Positions 1 through 8,552 of a DNA stretch of 38,877 nucleotides are shown in pieces (the first letter of the stretch is position 1; each line of letters begins with the position of its first letter). Source of the stretch: Pandoraea sp. ASV26 (GTDB lineage Bacteria; Pseudomonadota; Gammaproteobacteria; Burkholderiales; Burkholderiaceae); contig NZ_JAELTP010000053.1 in NCBI RefSeq assembly GCF_016428915.1, forward strand, positions 1 through 38,877, read 5' to 3'. Both the position numbers and the translations under genes were made by a program. The notes under the pieces are model-generated. The model did no database searches and was not told the origin of the DNA. It saw nothing but the letters and a program-made list of their open reading frames with translations.

Positions 1-150
1 CATCGCGGGGAAAACACGCAGATTCGTCAGCGCGCGCTCTACGGATGCGTTCAGTTGTAAAGCGGCGCCAGCGCTGGCGTTCAATAGCTGGTTCCAGATG
101 ATGACGCGTTCGCGCAGGGCATATTCCGACCAACGAATCGTCACACTCAC
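1..150 (-). CDS. RelE/ParE-family toxin, 3' end beyond window
   Basis: Reading the minus strand from GTG at 150 gives 50 codons with no stop, running off the window edge. The product starts VSVTIRWSEYALRER and continues to a FPAM ending, with the usual ParE/RelE N-terminal layout: a first beta strand (TIRWS), an alpha-helical pair, then the 'L..L..FP' turn that leads into the core sheet. Toxins of this family act on gyrase (ParE) or on ribosome-bound mRNA (RelE); which applies here cannot be told from 50 residues. The GTG overlaps the TGA of the upstream antitoxin gene by GTGA, the normal antitoxin-first toxin-antitoxin arrangement. A second GTG two codons in is an alternative start. The catalytic C-terminus is not visible. 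Confidence 0.72.
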   Translation of the reverse strand, partial: MSVTIRWSEYALRERVIIWNQLLNASAGAALQLNASVERALTNLRVFPAM

Positions 151-509
151 GGCGTATCCAGCAGCCTCCGGCAATACTCTTCGAACTGGGCACTGACCAC
201 TTCATTGGGCACGGTGCGCCCCGCTTCGACATCCCGAAGTCCCTTGAGAACGCTGACAAAATCTTCAAGATGCATTTCGCGCGGATCGTGCGGGGACTCG
301 AAATACGCTTCATCGAGGTCGATGGAGCATCCCGTCTTCAAGACTTCGCTTGGCAGCTTGCGTCCTGCGGCTACGTCCGAGAGTGCGCGAATCGTCGCGT
401 CATGGAGGATCTTCGCTTCTTCTTCAACACTGAGGAAATGCGCGGAGGGAACAACATGCACCGGTTGACGGCGCACGGCGGCATCGGGGGTTCGGTCGAC
501 AATTGGCAT
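147..509 (-). CDS. Antitoxin of type II toxin-antitoxin pair
   Basis: This encodes about 120 aa, starting MPIVDRTPD, just upstream of and overlapping the RelE/ParE-like toxin by 4 bases (GTGA). A GTG at 548 would add 13 Pro/Ser-rich residues, but AGGAAT lies 9 bases before the ATG at 509, so I prefer that one. The protein is acidic with no clear DNA-binding fold at its N-terminus. It carries the motif 'alpha-helix, D-V-x-A-G-R-x-x-P-x-E-V' twice: once mid-protein (DVAAGRKLPSEVL) and once near the C-terminus (DVEAGRTVPNEVV). One copy of this motif is common at the toxin-wrapping C-terminus of small antitoxins that pair with ParE/RelE toxins. Identification rests on gene order, overlap, acidity and this motif. 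The exact family is not recognised. Confidence 0.65.
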   Translation of the reverse strand: MPIVDRTPDAAVRRQPVHVVPSAHFLSVEEEAKILHDATIRALSDVAAGRKLPSEVLKTGCSIDLDEAYFESPHDPREMHLEDFVSVLKGLRDVEAGRTVPNEVVSAQFEEYCRRLLDTP

Positions 510-608
510 CGTGATTCCTGAACAGGATTTGGGCGGGGGGCCACTCACACGAGTGTTGCCAAATTACTTGTCAGGGATGGGGCGAGTCAATCGGGGCGGC
601 TTGTTTCT

Positions 609-660
609 CGGGCGATTCCTAATGGGATCGCCCGCTAGTCTCATACTTGCCTGAGACTAG
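609..660. other. Two adjacent hairpins after the TraB-family gene
   Basis: Two perfect inverted repeats sit back to back. CTAGTCTCA (635-643) pairs with TGAGACTAG (652-660) across an 8-base loop and includes the stop codon of the TraB/GumN gene. CGGGCGAT (609-616) pairs with ATCGCCCG (627-634) across a 10-base loop. Neither is followed by a T run on the minus strand, so they are not textbook intrinsic terminators. They may protect the 3' end of the dpp-traB message or act with Rho. The antitoxin gene begins about 100 bases downstream. Confidence 0.5.
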
Positions 661-1658
661 CGCTGCGCCACCGAGAATCCGTGCTCGCGCAGCAGTTGCA
701 GCACCCCATGCGGGCCGCCGAGGTGCAGTGTGCCGATGGCGACGAACACCGGCTTGCTCGGGTCCGCCAGAAACAGCATGCGTGCCAGAAAACGCCGGTT
801 GCGCGAGTACAGAATGCGCTCGTCGATGGCGTCGGCCAGTGCCACGTTGCGTCGCACTTGCATCGCCTTGCTCTGCGACCAGTCGAACACCAGCTCTGCA
901 TCTCCCGCACGCCACAGGCGGTGCAACTCTTCCACCTGTGCGGTCGCCGTTTTCGGTGTGAGCACCAGCTCCTGCGCCAGCAACTCGTTCTGCTGCGCAG
1001 CCGTCAGGCCGGTGAAGGCATCCATCTGCTCCGCCAGCGACTCGAGGCCGACGATGCGGCCGCGATAGATGTTCTCGAGCTGGTTCTCGGTGCCGTACTC
1101 CGTTTGCAGATCGGCGCCCATCGAATCCAGTGTCTCGACGAGCAGCGCCGCCAGCCACGGCCGCATGTGACGAATCTCGGCGAGCATCGCCGGATTGCCC
1201 TTGAGACGATCGCGCAACTTGCGCCACAGCGGCGCCGGGATCATCTTCGGCAGACAGGCGCGCGAGCACATGCCGTACTTCTGCACGTCGTCCTGCGACA
1301 TCGTCAGATCGTCAGGCGAGAGCTCGAACGCCACCACCTTCGACACGCGCAGCGCATCGACCACGACTTTGCGGAACGGGTAGTCGTCGGGCTTGCCGAC
1401 GTGCAGCGTGCCCATCACGTAGATGGTCATGTCGCCCTTGCGGGCTTCGTAAAACGGGAGATTGGCGCCCGGCGGCGATTCGCCAGGCTCCGGGACCACC
1501 AATGGCAGCGCGCGCTGCGTCATCACGCGCGGCGTGACGCTCGACGCCGCGTCCAGCGTGACGGCGAGCGTCATCAGCAGGCAACCCAGCAGCCAGCCGG
1601 TCAATGCAACGCCGCGGCGAACAGGTGTCGCGCGTGGTGGTCCACCCAATCTCGTCAT
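657..1658 (-). CDS. TraB/GumN family protein
   Basis: This is 333 aa. After a basic N-terminus and hydrophobic segment (about residues 15-37; a signal peptide or anchor ending near DAAS) comes the TraB/GumN domain: GTLHVGK near residue 84, a glutamate-containing FELSP strand, the GLES motif in the middle, and a second AIGTLHLGG motif near the C-terminus. The paired GTLHxG motifs with conserved His and Glu suggest a metal-dependent hydrolase of the erythromycin-esterase/ChaN/TIKI-like superfamily; TIKI proteins in animals are proteases. No substrate is known for the bacterial members. Its ATG overlaps the dppF stop by ATGA, so it should be translated with the dipeptide transporter. A peptide-related role in the envelope is my inference from that coupling. 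Confidence 0.8.
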   Translation of the reverse strand: MTRLGGPPRATPVRRGVALTGWLLGCLLMTLAVTLDAASSVTPRVMTQRALPLVVPEPGESPPGANLPFYEARKGDMTIYVMGTLHVGKPDDYPFRKVVVDALRVSKVVAFELSPDDLTMSQDDVQKYGMCSRACLPKMIPAPLWRKLRDRLKGNPAMLAEIRHMRPWLAALLVETLDSMGADLQTEYGTENQLENIYRGRIVGLESLAEQMDAFTGLTAAQQNELLAQELVLTPKTATAQVEELHRLWRAGDAELVFDWSQSKAMQVRRNVALADAIDERILYSRNRRFLARMLFLADPSKPVFVAIGTLHLGGPHGVLQLLREHGFSVAQR

Positions 1659-2701
1659 CCCTCAATGTCTTCAACCCGATGGCACGCCACCAGACGTCCT
1701 TCGAGCTTGCGCAATTGCGGCACTTCCTCGCGGCAATGGTCGACGGCATACGGACAGCGCGGCGCAAACGCACACCCCGGCGGCGGCCGCAACGGCGATG
1801 GCAGCTCGCCGATCAGCGCTATCTTGACGCGCCGCTCGGACGGCTTGATCGCCGGCGTCGCCGACATCAGTGCCTTGGTGTACGGATGCAGCGGCTTGCC
1901 GAACACGGCGGCCTTGGGACCGTGTTCGACCGCGCGGCCGAGATACATCACCATCACGTCGTCGGCCACATGCTCGACCACGGCGAGATTATGCGACACG
2001 AATACGTAACTCGTCGCGTATCGGTCCTGCAAATCCATGAAAAGATTCAGGATCTGTGCCTGAATTGAGACATCCAGCGCCGAAACGGGCTCGTCGGCAA
2101 CCACGATGGCCGGCGACATGATCATCGCCCGTGCAATCGCCACGCGCTGCCGCTGTCCGCCCGAGAACATGTGCGGATAACGCGCCACATGCTCAGGACG
2201 CAAACCGACCGTGCGCATCATCGCCGCGATCTTCTCTCCCCGCTCCGCGCGGCTGAGCGAGGTATTGATGGCCAGCGGCTCGTCGAGCGCCTGCCCCACC
2301 GTCTTGCGAGGGTTGAGCGACGCATACGGGTTCTGAAACACCATCTGAATGCGCGTGCGCAGCGGCGCCACCTCACCCGCCGACGCCGACGTGGTCTCGG
2401 TCGCGTCGATGGCGAGCCTGCCGGACGTCGGGGTTTCGATCAACGTCAGCACCCGGGCCAGCGTCGATTTGCCGCACCCCGACTCGCCGACCACGGCCAG
2501 CGTACGGCCGGCCGCCAGCTCGAACGACACACCATTGAGCGCCTTGACGGTGGCCTGCGGGCGCATGAACCCGCGGTTCACCGTGTAGAAGCGCTTCAGA
2601 TCCTGCGCGGCCAGCACCACAGCGCCACCGTCGCGGCCCGTGCCGTGCGTGGCAGGCGCCTGCGGGGCTCCCGGAGGTGTCGCGAAAACGGTTTCACTCA
2701 T
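1655..2701 (-). CDS. dppF: Dipeptide ABC transporter ATP-binding protein DppF
   Basis: This is 348 aa from ATG at 2701, which overlaps the dppD stop as ATGA; reading further upstream would run into dppD and gives no recognisable sequence. Motifs: Walker [10 protein letters not shown] (about 72-80), Q-loop [10 protein letters not shown], signature SGGQRQR (about 180-186), Walker [12 protein letters not shown], and the switch His in FVSHN. The C-terminal oligopeptide-transporter extension is present with its conserved cysteine cluster ([17 protein letters not shown]), typical of OppF/DppF. It is the second nucleotide-binding subunit powering dipeptide uptake through DppBC in the inner membrane. 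The 3' end overlaps the TraB/GumN gene by ATGA. Confidence 0.93.
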   Translation of the reverse strand: MSETVFATPPGAPQAPATHGTGRDGGAVVLAAQDLKRFYTVNRGFMRPQATVKALNGVSFELAAGRTLAVVGESGCGKSTLARVLTLIETPTSGRLAIDATETTSASAGEVAPLRTRIQMVFQNPYASLNPRKTVGQALDEPLAINTSLSRAERGEKIAAMMRTVGLRPEHVARYPHMFSGGQRQRVAIARAMIMSPAIVVADEPVSALDVSIQAQILNLFMDLQDRYATSYVFVSHNLAVVEHVADDVMVMYLGRAVEHGPKAAVFGKPLHPYTKALMSATPAIKPSERRVKIALIGELPSPLRPPPGCAFAPRCPYAVDHCREEVPQLRKLEGRLVACHRVEDIEG

Positions 2702-3702
2702 TGCGCTCCTCCTGTTGTCTGTGCGCCCGCCGCCGCATGCGGCAGGGGCTTGAAGCATCGCACCAGCGGCGAGCCGCTGGCCTGCGGGCCGACGTACGGC
2801 TCGAGCGCAGGTTGCACCGCGCGGCAATGGTCGTCGGCATACGGACAACGCGGCGAGAGCAGACAGCCCGCGGGTCGATCGTCGCGCCCCGGCACCACGC
2901 CCGGCAAGGTGTGCAGCCGACGCACGCCCCGGTTGTGTTCGGGAATCGCGCTAAGCAACGCTTCGGTGTAGGGATGATGCGGCGCGTCGAACAGCGCCGG
3001 CACCTGCTGCACCTCGATGACCTGCCCTGCATACATCACGGCCACCCGGTGCGCGACCTCGGCCACCACCGCCAGATCGTGCGAGATCAGCACCAGTGAC
3101 ATGCCGTAGTCCTTCTGCAATTGCAGCAGCAAGGCCATGATCTGCGCCTGAATCGTGACGTCGAGCGCCGTCGTCGGCTCGTCGGCGATCAGCAGCTTGG
3201 GACGGCAGGCAATCGCCATCGCGATCATCACCCGCTGGTTCATCCCGCCGGACAATTGGTGCGGATAGGCGCCGACCCGGTTGGCGGCGTCGGGAATCTC
3301 GACCTGCTCCAGCAGTTCGACGATGCGATCCTGCAACGCCCGTCCGCGCAGCCCCATGTGACGACGCAGCACTTCACCGATCTGGTAGCCGATGGTGTAG
3401 CTCGGGTTCAGACTCGTGAGCGCGTCCTGAAAGATCATCGACACGTCGCGCCCGACGATGTTTCGCCGCTCGCGCGCCGACGCATGCAGCAGATCACGAC
3501 CGTCGAAGCGCACTTCGTCGGCACGCACACGGCCGGGGGCATCGATGAGCCCCATGAGCGCGAGCATCGTCACGCTCTTGCCTGAGCCGGATTCGCCGAC
3601 CACGCCAAGAATCTCGCCCTGGCCGACGTCGAGGTCGATGGCGTCGACGGCACGCGCGCCGTCGAAGTCGACCGATAGATTTCGAATGGAGAGCAGACTC
3701 AT
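2698..3702 (-). CDS. dppD: Dipeptide ABC transporter ATP-binding protein DppD
   Basis: This is 334 aa, the first of the two ATPase subunits of the Dpp importer. Walker A GESGSGKS (about 36-43), [11 protein letters not shown]-loop, LSGGMNQR signature (about 150-157; the MNQR variant is typical of DppD/OppD), Walker [12 protein letters not shown], and ISHD switch. The C-terminus has the cysteine-containing oligopeptide-transporter domain ([16 protein letters not shown]). It overlaps both dppC (ATGA at 3699-3702) and dppF (ATGA at 2698-2701), so the ATPase subunits and the DppC permease appear to be made by coupled translation. Confidence 0.93.
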   Translation of the reverse strand: MSLLSIRNLSVDFDGARAVDAIDLDVGQGEILGVVGESGSGKSVTMLALMGLIDAPGRVRADEVRFDGRDLLHASARERRNIVGRDVSMIFQDALTSLNPSYTIGYQIGEVLRRHMGLRGRALQDRIVELLEQVEIPDAANRVGAYPHQLSGGMNQRVMIAMAIACRPKLLIADEPTTALDVTIQAQIMALLLQLQKDYGMSLVLISHDLAVVAEVAHRVAVMYAGQVIEVQQVPALFDAPHHPYTEALLSAIPEHNRGVRRLHTLPGVVPGRDDRPAGCLLSPRCPYADDHCRAVQPALEPYVGPQASGSPLVRCFKPLPHAAAGAQTTGGAQ

Positions 3703-4619
3703 GCGATTCGCTTCAGTTTGGGGTCGAGTGCGTCGCGCAGGCCGTCACCGACCAGATTGATCGCGAGCACCGAGATGACGATCGCAAGTCCCGGCAGCGT
3801 GACAATCCACCAGGCACTTTCCATGTAGTCGCGCGCCGACGCGAGCATCGAGCCCCACTCGGCGAGCGGCGGTTGCACACCCAGGCCGAGAAAGCCGAGC
3901 GCCGCCGCGTCGAGAATGGCCACCGAGAAGCTCAGCGTGGCCTGCACGATAAGCGGTGCCGAACAGTTCGGCAGCACCGTCGAGAACATCAGGCGCAGCG
4001 TGCCTGCGCCCGCCATGCGTGAGGCCACGACGTATTCGCGCTGCAACTCGCCGATCGCCGCCGCACGCGTGAGACGCACATAGGCCGGCAACGTCACGAT
4101 GGCAATGGCGATGGTCGTATTGGCGAGGCCCGGGCCGATCACGGCGACCACGGCCACGGCCAGCAGCAGCGACGGCAGCGCCATCATCATGTCCATCAGA
4201 CGCATGATCGGCGTGTCGAGCCAGCGCGGGAAGAATGCTGCGAGCAGGCCGAGCAGAATGCCCGGAATCAGCGAGAGCACCACCGACGACAAGCCGATCC
4301 AGAACGACAGGCGTGCACCGAAAATCAGACGCGAAAGAATATCGCGGCCGGCTTCGTCGGTGCCCAGCAGGAACCGGGCGTTGCCGCCCTCGAACCAGGC
4401 CGGCGGAATCTTCACGAAGTCGCGATATTGCTCGATGGGGCTGTGCGGCGCGATCAGCGGCGCAAAGATCGCCGCCACGAACATCAGCATGAGCACGATG
4501 GACGCGGCCGTCGCGCCACGGTTGGCGGTAAAGCTGCGCAGAAACTCCCGGACCAGATGCGCACGAGGCGTGGCCGTCACGGCGGCGGGAGGCGGCAGCG
4601 TAGCAGGCGTGTCACTCAT
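3699..4619 (-). CDS. dppC: Dipeptide ABC transporter permease DppC
   Basis: This is 306 aa with a cytoplasmic N-terminus of about 35 residues, a first membrane span, a periplasmic loop, then the permease core with five more spans. The [20 protein letters not shown] stretch before span 2 and the EAA loop ([23 protein letters not shown]) that contacts the ATPases mark the DppC/OppC family. The ATG is preceded by AAGGAGG 8 bases upstream, one of the clearest ribosome-binding sites in the operon. dppB ends 12 bases before it. Confidence 0.93.
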   Translation of the reverse strand: MSDTPATLPPPAAVTATPRAHLVREFLRSFTANRGATAASIVLMLMFVAAIFAPLIAPHSPIEQYRDFVKIPPAWFEGGNARFLLGTDEAGRDILSRLIFGARLSFWIGLSSVVLSLIPGILLGLLAAFFPRWLDTPIMRLMDMMMALPSLLLAVAVVAVIGPGLANTTIAIAIVTLPAYVRLTRAAAIGELQREYVVASRMAGAGTLRLMFSTVLPNCSAPLIVQATLSFSVAILDAAALGFLGLGVQPPLAEWGSMLASARDYMESAWWIVTLPGLAIVISVLAINLVGDGLRDALDPKLKRIA

Positions 4620-4631
4620 TGATGACCTCCT

Positions 4632-5636
4632 TCAGTGCCGAATGCGCGGGTTGACGACGCCGTAAAGCACGTCGACCAGCAGGTTGACCAGAATCACGCC
4701 CGTCGCGATGAGCAGAATGCCGCCCTGCACCACCGGATAGTCGCGTCGCAGAATGGCATCGATCAGCCATTTGCCGATGCCGGGCCACGAGAACACGTTC
4801 TCCGTGAGCACCGCACCGGCGAGCAAGGTACCGACTTGCAGACCGATCACGGTGATGACGGGAATCAGCGCATTGCGCAGCCCATGCACCACGATCACAC
4901 GCCACGGCGAGAGACCCTTCGCGCGCGCCGTGCGGATGTAATCCTCGCGAAGCACTTCGAGCATGGCCGAGCGTGTCATGCGGGCAATCACCGCAAGCGG
5001 CACGGTGCCGAGCACGATGGTCGGCAAAATCAGGTGACTCACCGCCGAGCCGAAGGCTCCCTGGTCGCCCGAGAGCAGCGTGTCGATCAGCATGAAGCCG
5101 GTGACGACGGGCACGTCGTACTCCACGCCGATGCGCCCGGACACCGGGGTCCATTGCAAATCGACGGAGAACAACATGATGAGCAGCAGGCCCCACCAGA
5201 AGATGGGCATCGAGTAGCCCGTGAGCGCCGCGCCCATCGTGGTGTGATCGAGCATCTTGCCGCGTCTGAGCGACGCAGCGACCCCCGCAGGCAGACCGAC
5301 CACCAGCGCGAAGATCATCGCGCACAGCGCCAGTTCGAGCGTAGCGGGGAAGCGCGAGAAGAACTCGTGGAGCACGCCCTCATTGGTGACGATGGAGCGC
5401 CCGAGGTCGCCCTGCGCCGCGTGCTTCAGATAGACGAAATATTGCGTGGCGAGCGGCTGATCGAGTCCGAGCCGTTTCATCGCCTCGGCGTGCATCACGG
5501 GGTCGAGGTTGCGCTCGCCCACGAGCACTTCGATCGGATCGCCGGGAATAAGGTGAATGAGCGCGAACGCCAGGATAGTGATGCCGATGAAGGTCGGGAT
5601 CACCATGCCCAGTCGTCTTAAGACGAATCTCAGCAT
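4632..5636 (-). CDS. dppB: Dipeptide ABC transporter permease DppB
   Basis: This is 334 aa, a six-span inner-membrane permease. The N-terminal MLRFVLRRLGMVIPTF and IHLIPGDP motifs are diagnostic of DppB/OppB. The large periplasmic region after span 1 is followed by the permease domain with an EAA loop (YIRTARAKGLSPWRVIVVHGLRNALIPV) and the final NPRIRH tail. It pairs with DppC to form the channel. It is separated from dppA by 215 bases holding two large hairpins. The start has only a weak GGAA ribosome-binding site, which fits lower expression than dppA. Confidence 0.93.
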   Translation of the reverse strand: MLRFVLRRLGMVIPTFIGITILAFALIHLIPGDPIEVLVGERNLDPVMHAEAMKRLGLDQPLATQYFVYLKHAAQGDLGRSIVTNEGVLHEFFSRFPATLELALCAMIFALVVGLPAGVAASLRRGKMLDHTTMGAALTGYSMPIFWWGLLLIMLFSVDLQWTPVSGRIGVEYDVPVVTGFMLIDTLLSGDQGAFGSAVSHLILPTIVLGTVPLAVIARMTRSAMLEVLREDYIRTARAKGLSPWRVIVVHGLRNALIPVITVIGLQVGTLLAGAVLTENVFSWPGIGKWLIDAILRRDYPVVQGGILLIATGVILVNLLVDVLYGVVNPRIRH

Positions 5637-5740
5637 AGAACAAGTTCCGTGGGGGCTTCGCGCACCGGCCGCCCCCGGCGCAGGGACGGATGGCGCTGTG
5701 CCGCGTTAATCAGTCGTAGACGGTTTTTTGTCTTGGTGCG

Positions 5741-5830
5741 GCAGGCAGACCCGGGCGCGGCGGCCGGGTCTGCCTGCTTGATACCGTGTTGTTATCTCCG
5801 GTCAGCGTCAGCCGGCACCGGCCGACGCTG
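5741..5830 (-). other. Two stable hairpins in the dppA-dppB gap
   Basis: Hairpin one pairs GCAGGCAGACCCGG (5741-5754) perfectly with CCGGGTCTGCCTGC (5764-5777), 14 bp with a 9-base loop. Hairpin two pairs 5803-5815 with 5818-5830 with a single mismatch and almost no loop. Neither is followed by a T run in the direction of transcription (the first is followed by a short A run on the message), so they are unlikely to be simple terminators. Such structures after the first gene of a binding-protein-dependent transporter commonly stabilise the upstream segment, giving more binding protein than permease. That role is inferred here. Confidence 0.7.
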
Positions 5831-5851
5831 TTGCCGTGTTGCAGGACTCGA

Positions 5852-7492
5852 TCAGTCGAGCGACACGCCGGCAAAACTGTTACGGCTGAACGGGCTGAGC
5901 TTGAAGCCCTGCACGTTCGTGGCCATCGGCTTGTATTGCGTGGAGTGCGCGATGGGCGAGAACGGCAGTTGTTGCGCAAAGATTTCCTGCGCTTGCGTGT
6001 AAAGCTTCGTGCGCGTGGCAACGTCGGTCGTCTGACGCGCCTGCTTGACGAGGTCGTCGAACGGCTTGTAGCACCACTTCGAGAAGTTGTTGCCGTTCAT
6101 CGAGTCGCAGCCGAGCAGCACGCCGAGCCAGTTGTCCGGATCGCCGTTGTCGCCGGTCCAGCCGATGAGCATCGCGTCGTGTTCGCCCGCCTTGGCGCGC
6201 TTGATGTACTCGCCCCACTCGTACGTGACGATGTTGGCCTTCACGCCGATCTTCGCCCAGTCGGCCTGAATCATTTCCGCCATGAGCTTGCCGTTCGGGT
6301 TGTACGGACGCTGCACCGGCATCGCCCACAGCGTGATTTCGATATTCTTCACGCCTGCCTTGTCGAGCAGCGCGCGCGCCTTCTCGGGATCGTAGCTCGA
6401 CGACTTGATGTTCTTGTCGTAGGACCATTGCGTCGGCGGCATCGGCGCGCCGTTCGACAACTGCCCGGCCGAGCCGTACACCGACTGGAGAATCGCCTTC
6501 TTGTTGATCGCCATGTCGAGTGCCTGACGCACTTCCACACGATCGAGCGGCTTCTTCTGCACGTTGTACGCCACATAGCCGAGGTTGAAACCAACCTGGT
6601 CCGGCATCTTCAGCTTCGACGCCTTGCCCTGCGCCGAGATATCGGCCTTGAGCGCATCGACGTCAGCCGGACGCGGGTAGGTCGCGACCTGGCATTCGTT
6701 GCGCTTGAGCTTCTGGATACGCACGTTCGCGTCGGTCGTGATCGCGAAGATCAGCTTGCCGACCTTCGGCGGCAGATTCGTGTTCCAGTAGTCCTTGTTG
6801 CCGTCCAGACGCAGCGTGGCGTCCTTCGTATAGCTGCGGAAGATGAACGGTCCGGTACCTACCGGCTTGAGCGCGATGTCGCGCGGATTGTTCGCCGCGA
6901 GCAGCTTGTCCGCGTATTCCTTCGAGAGGATCGACGCGAACGACATCGCCAGGTTCTGGATGAACGGCGCGTCGACCTTCTTCAGCACGAAGCGCACGGT
7001 GTACGGATCGACGATCTCGATGCGGTCGATGTCCGCTTGCAGGCCCATGTCGACGAAGTACGGAAACTCTGCCGGATACGCCTTGCGGAACGGCATCTCG
7101 CGATCGCCCATGCGATCGAAGGTGAACTTCACGTCTTCGGCATTGAAGTCACGTGTGGGCGTGAAGTAGTCGGTGGTGTGGAACTTGACGCCCTTGCGCA
7201 GATGGAAGGTATAGACCTTGTTGTCCGGCGAGATATCCCACTTCTCCGCGAGCGACGGCATCACCCCGGTTTCCCCCGGAACGAAGGCGATGAGGCGGTT
7301 GTAGATGGCGTCGGCAGGATCGAAATCGGTGCCAGTGGTGAGTTGCCCCGGATCGAAACCGGCGGGGCTGCCCTCGGAGCAATACACAAGGGTCTTGTTC
7401 GGGAGCTCGACGGCTACGGCGGGCGGGATCACTGCCGCGCCGGCAAGCAAGGTCGCAGCCAAAAGCAAACGCAGGGTGTGAGTCTGTTTCAT
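5852..7492 (-). CDS. dppA: Periplasmic dipeptide-binding protein DppA
   Basis: This is 546 aa, a family 5 solute-binding protein. A signal peptide spans about residues 1-28 (basic MKQTHTLR, hydrophobic core, AVA before VELPNKT). The mature start TLVYCSEGSP, the FHLRKGVKFH and DFNAEDVKFTFDR blocks, FASILSKEYAD, VGTGPF, YNVQKKPLD, ALWAMPVQRPYNPN-type block and GWTGDNGDPDNW all match E. coli DppA as I remember it. It delivers dipeptides (and in E. coli also haem and 5-aminolevulinate) to DppBCDF. GAGGAG lies 9 bases before the ATG. It is the promoter-proximal gene of the operon. Confidence 0.95.
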   Translation of the reverse strand: MKQTHTLRLLLAATLLAGAAVIPPAVAVELPNKTLVYCSEGSPAGFDPGQLTTGTDFDPADAIYNRLIAFVPGETGVMPSLAEKWDISPDNKVYTFHLRKGVKFHTTDYFTPTRDFNAEDVKFTFDRMGDREMPFRKAYPAEFPYFVDMGLQADIDRIEIVDPYTVRFVLKKVDAPFIQNLAMSFASILSKEYADKLLAANNPRDIALKPVGTGPFIFRSYTKDATLRLDGNKDYWNTNLPPKVGKLIFAITTDANVRIQKLKRNECQVATYPRPADVDALKADISAQGKASKLKMPDQVGFNLGYVAYNVQKKPLDRVEVRQALDMAINKKAILQSVYGSAGQLSNGAPMPPTQWSYDKNIKSSSYDPEKARALLDKAGVKNIEITLWAMPVQRPYNPNGKLMAEMIQADWAKIGVKANIVTYEWGEYIKRAKAGEHDAMLIGWTGDNGDPDNWLGVLLGCDSMNGNNFSKWCYKPFDDLVKQARQTTDVATRTKLYTQAQEIFAQQLPFSPIAHSTQYKPMATNVQGFKLSPFSRNSFAGVSLD

Positions 7493-7550
7493 AGGCTCCT
7501 CGGGATTTGAGTTGACGCCCGGCGACGATCCGCCACCGGGCCCACGAGGG

Positions 7551-7579
7551 ATATTACTTAAGCTTCCCGCGAGTCACAA
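7551..7579 (-). promoter_or_regulatory. Predicted sigma70 promoter of the dpp operon
   Basis: On the minus strand TTGTGA (7579-7574) is followed by exactly 17 bases and then TAATAT (7556-7551). This is the best -35/-10 match I found in the window. Transcription would begin near 7544, leaving a leader of about 50 bases before the dppA ATG. Confidence 0.65.
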
Positions 7580-7621
7580 CACGCCAAATCCCTAGCAAAC
7601 CGCCTATTTGTGGTGTTTTTG

Positions 7622-7639
7622 ATTAGGAATTCTCCTAAT
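7622..7639. promoter_or_regulatory. Palindromic operator candidate upstream of dppA
   Basis: ATTAGGA (7622-7628), a 4-base spacer ATTC, and TCCTAAT (7633-7639) form a perfect 7-bp inverted repeat centred about 87 bp before the predicted dpp start site, within an AT-rich stretch. It is a plausible binding site for a dimeric regulator; position suggests activation. No cognate regulator is adjacent. Confidence 0.45.
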
Positions 7640-7695
7640 TTTGATTGGGATTGACATCTCACCTCCCATCCGTTGGCAAACGATTGCGCAGCGCC

Positions 7696-8526
7696 TTACA
7701 AACCGAGCCGCTGCCACATCGCCTTGGTCGCCGACGCGGCATTGAGCGTATAGAAGTGCAGGCCCGGCGCACCGCCCGCGAGCAGGCGTTCGCACAGTGC
7801 CGTCACCACGTCGAGTCCGAAGGCGCGGATGGCTTCACGGTCGTCGCCAAAGCTCTCGAGACGCTTGGCCACCCAGCGCGGCACTTCGGCACCGCACATT
7901 TCCGAGAAACGCATCATCTGCGAATAATTCGTGATCGGCATGATGCCCGGCACGATGGGCACGCTCACGCCCAGACGCGACGCGTCGTCGACGAAGCGGA
8001 AATAGGCGTCTGCATTGAAGAAGTACTGCGTGATCGCGGCGTTCGCACCGGCCTTCACCTTGTTGGCGAAATGTTCGAGATCGAGACGCGGCGACTTCGC
8101 CTGCGGGTGGTATTCCGGATAGGCCGCCACTTCGATGTGGAACCATTCGCCGGTCTCCGCCCGAATGAACTCGACCAGTTCCGACGCGTAACGGAATTCG
8201 CCGATTTCGCCCATCCCGGACGGCAGGTCGCCGCGCAGCGCCACGATATGACGGATCCCGTTCTCGCGATACGTGTTCAGGATCTCGCGAATGTTCTCCC
8301 GGGTCGAGCCGACACACGAGAGGTGCGGCGCCGCTTCCACGCCTTCGCGTTGGATTTCGATGACGGTATCGAGCGTACCCTGCTGCGTCGAGCCGCCGGC
8401 GCCAAACGTCACCGAGACGAATTTGGGGCCGAGCGGGAACAGTTGCTGACGCGTGGCGCGCAGCTTCTCCACGCCATCGGCGGTCTTGGGCGGGAAGAAT
8501 TCGAAACTGAAGGAAGGTTGCGTCAT
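7696..8526 (-). CDS. metF: 5,10-methylenetetrahydrofolate reductase
   Basis: This is 276 aa from ATG at 8526 (MTQPSFSFEFFPPK). The FAD-dependent enzyme reduces methylene-THF to methyl-THF for methionine synthesis. Visible landmarks: the active-site Glu in FEFFPPK (residue 9), SVTFGAGGS, the ALRGDLP loop with the flavin-contacting Asp, and the C-terminal PGIMPI and GLHFYTLN blocks. An alternative start at 8556 (MSDFLDNKTI...) adds 10 residues and overlaps the tlyA stop as ATGA, which would couple the two genes; neither start has a strong Shine-Dalgarno. Family proteins usually begin close to the SFEFFPPK block, so I annotate the shorter form. It lies downstream of ahcY and tlyA, linking two steps of the methyl cycle. 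Confidence 0.93.
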   Translation of the reverse strand: MTQPSFSFEFFPPKTADGVEKLRATRQQLFPLGPKFVSVTFGAGGSTQQGTLDTVIEIQREGVEAAPHLSCVGSTRENIREILNTYRENGIRHIVALRGDLPSGMGEIGEFRYASELVEFIRAETGEWFHIEVAAYPEYHPQAKSPRLDLEHFANKVKAGANAAITQYFFNADAYFRFVDDASRLGVSVPIVPGIMPITNYSQMMRFSEMCGAEVPRWVAKRLESFGDDREAIRAFGLDVVTALCERLLAGGAPGLHFYTLNAASATKAMWQRLGL

Positions 8527-8552
8527 GATCGTCTTGTTATCGAGGAAGTCGC

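Noticed and set aside
681..2009. Long open frame (442 codons) on the plus strand opposite the TraB and dppF genes
   Set aside because: High GC leaves antisense frames open. The product is Arg/His/Gln-rich with no domain, and the opposite strand has clear families.
5786..7510. 574-codon plus-strand frame opposite dppA
   Set aside because: Complete overlap with a strongly conserved dppA and Arg/Val-rich composition typical of antisense reading.
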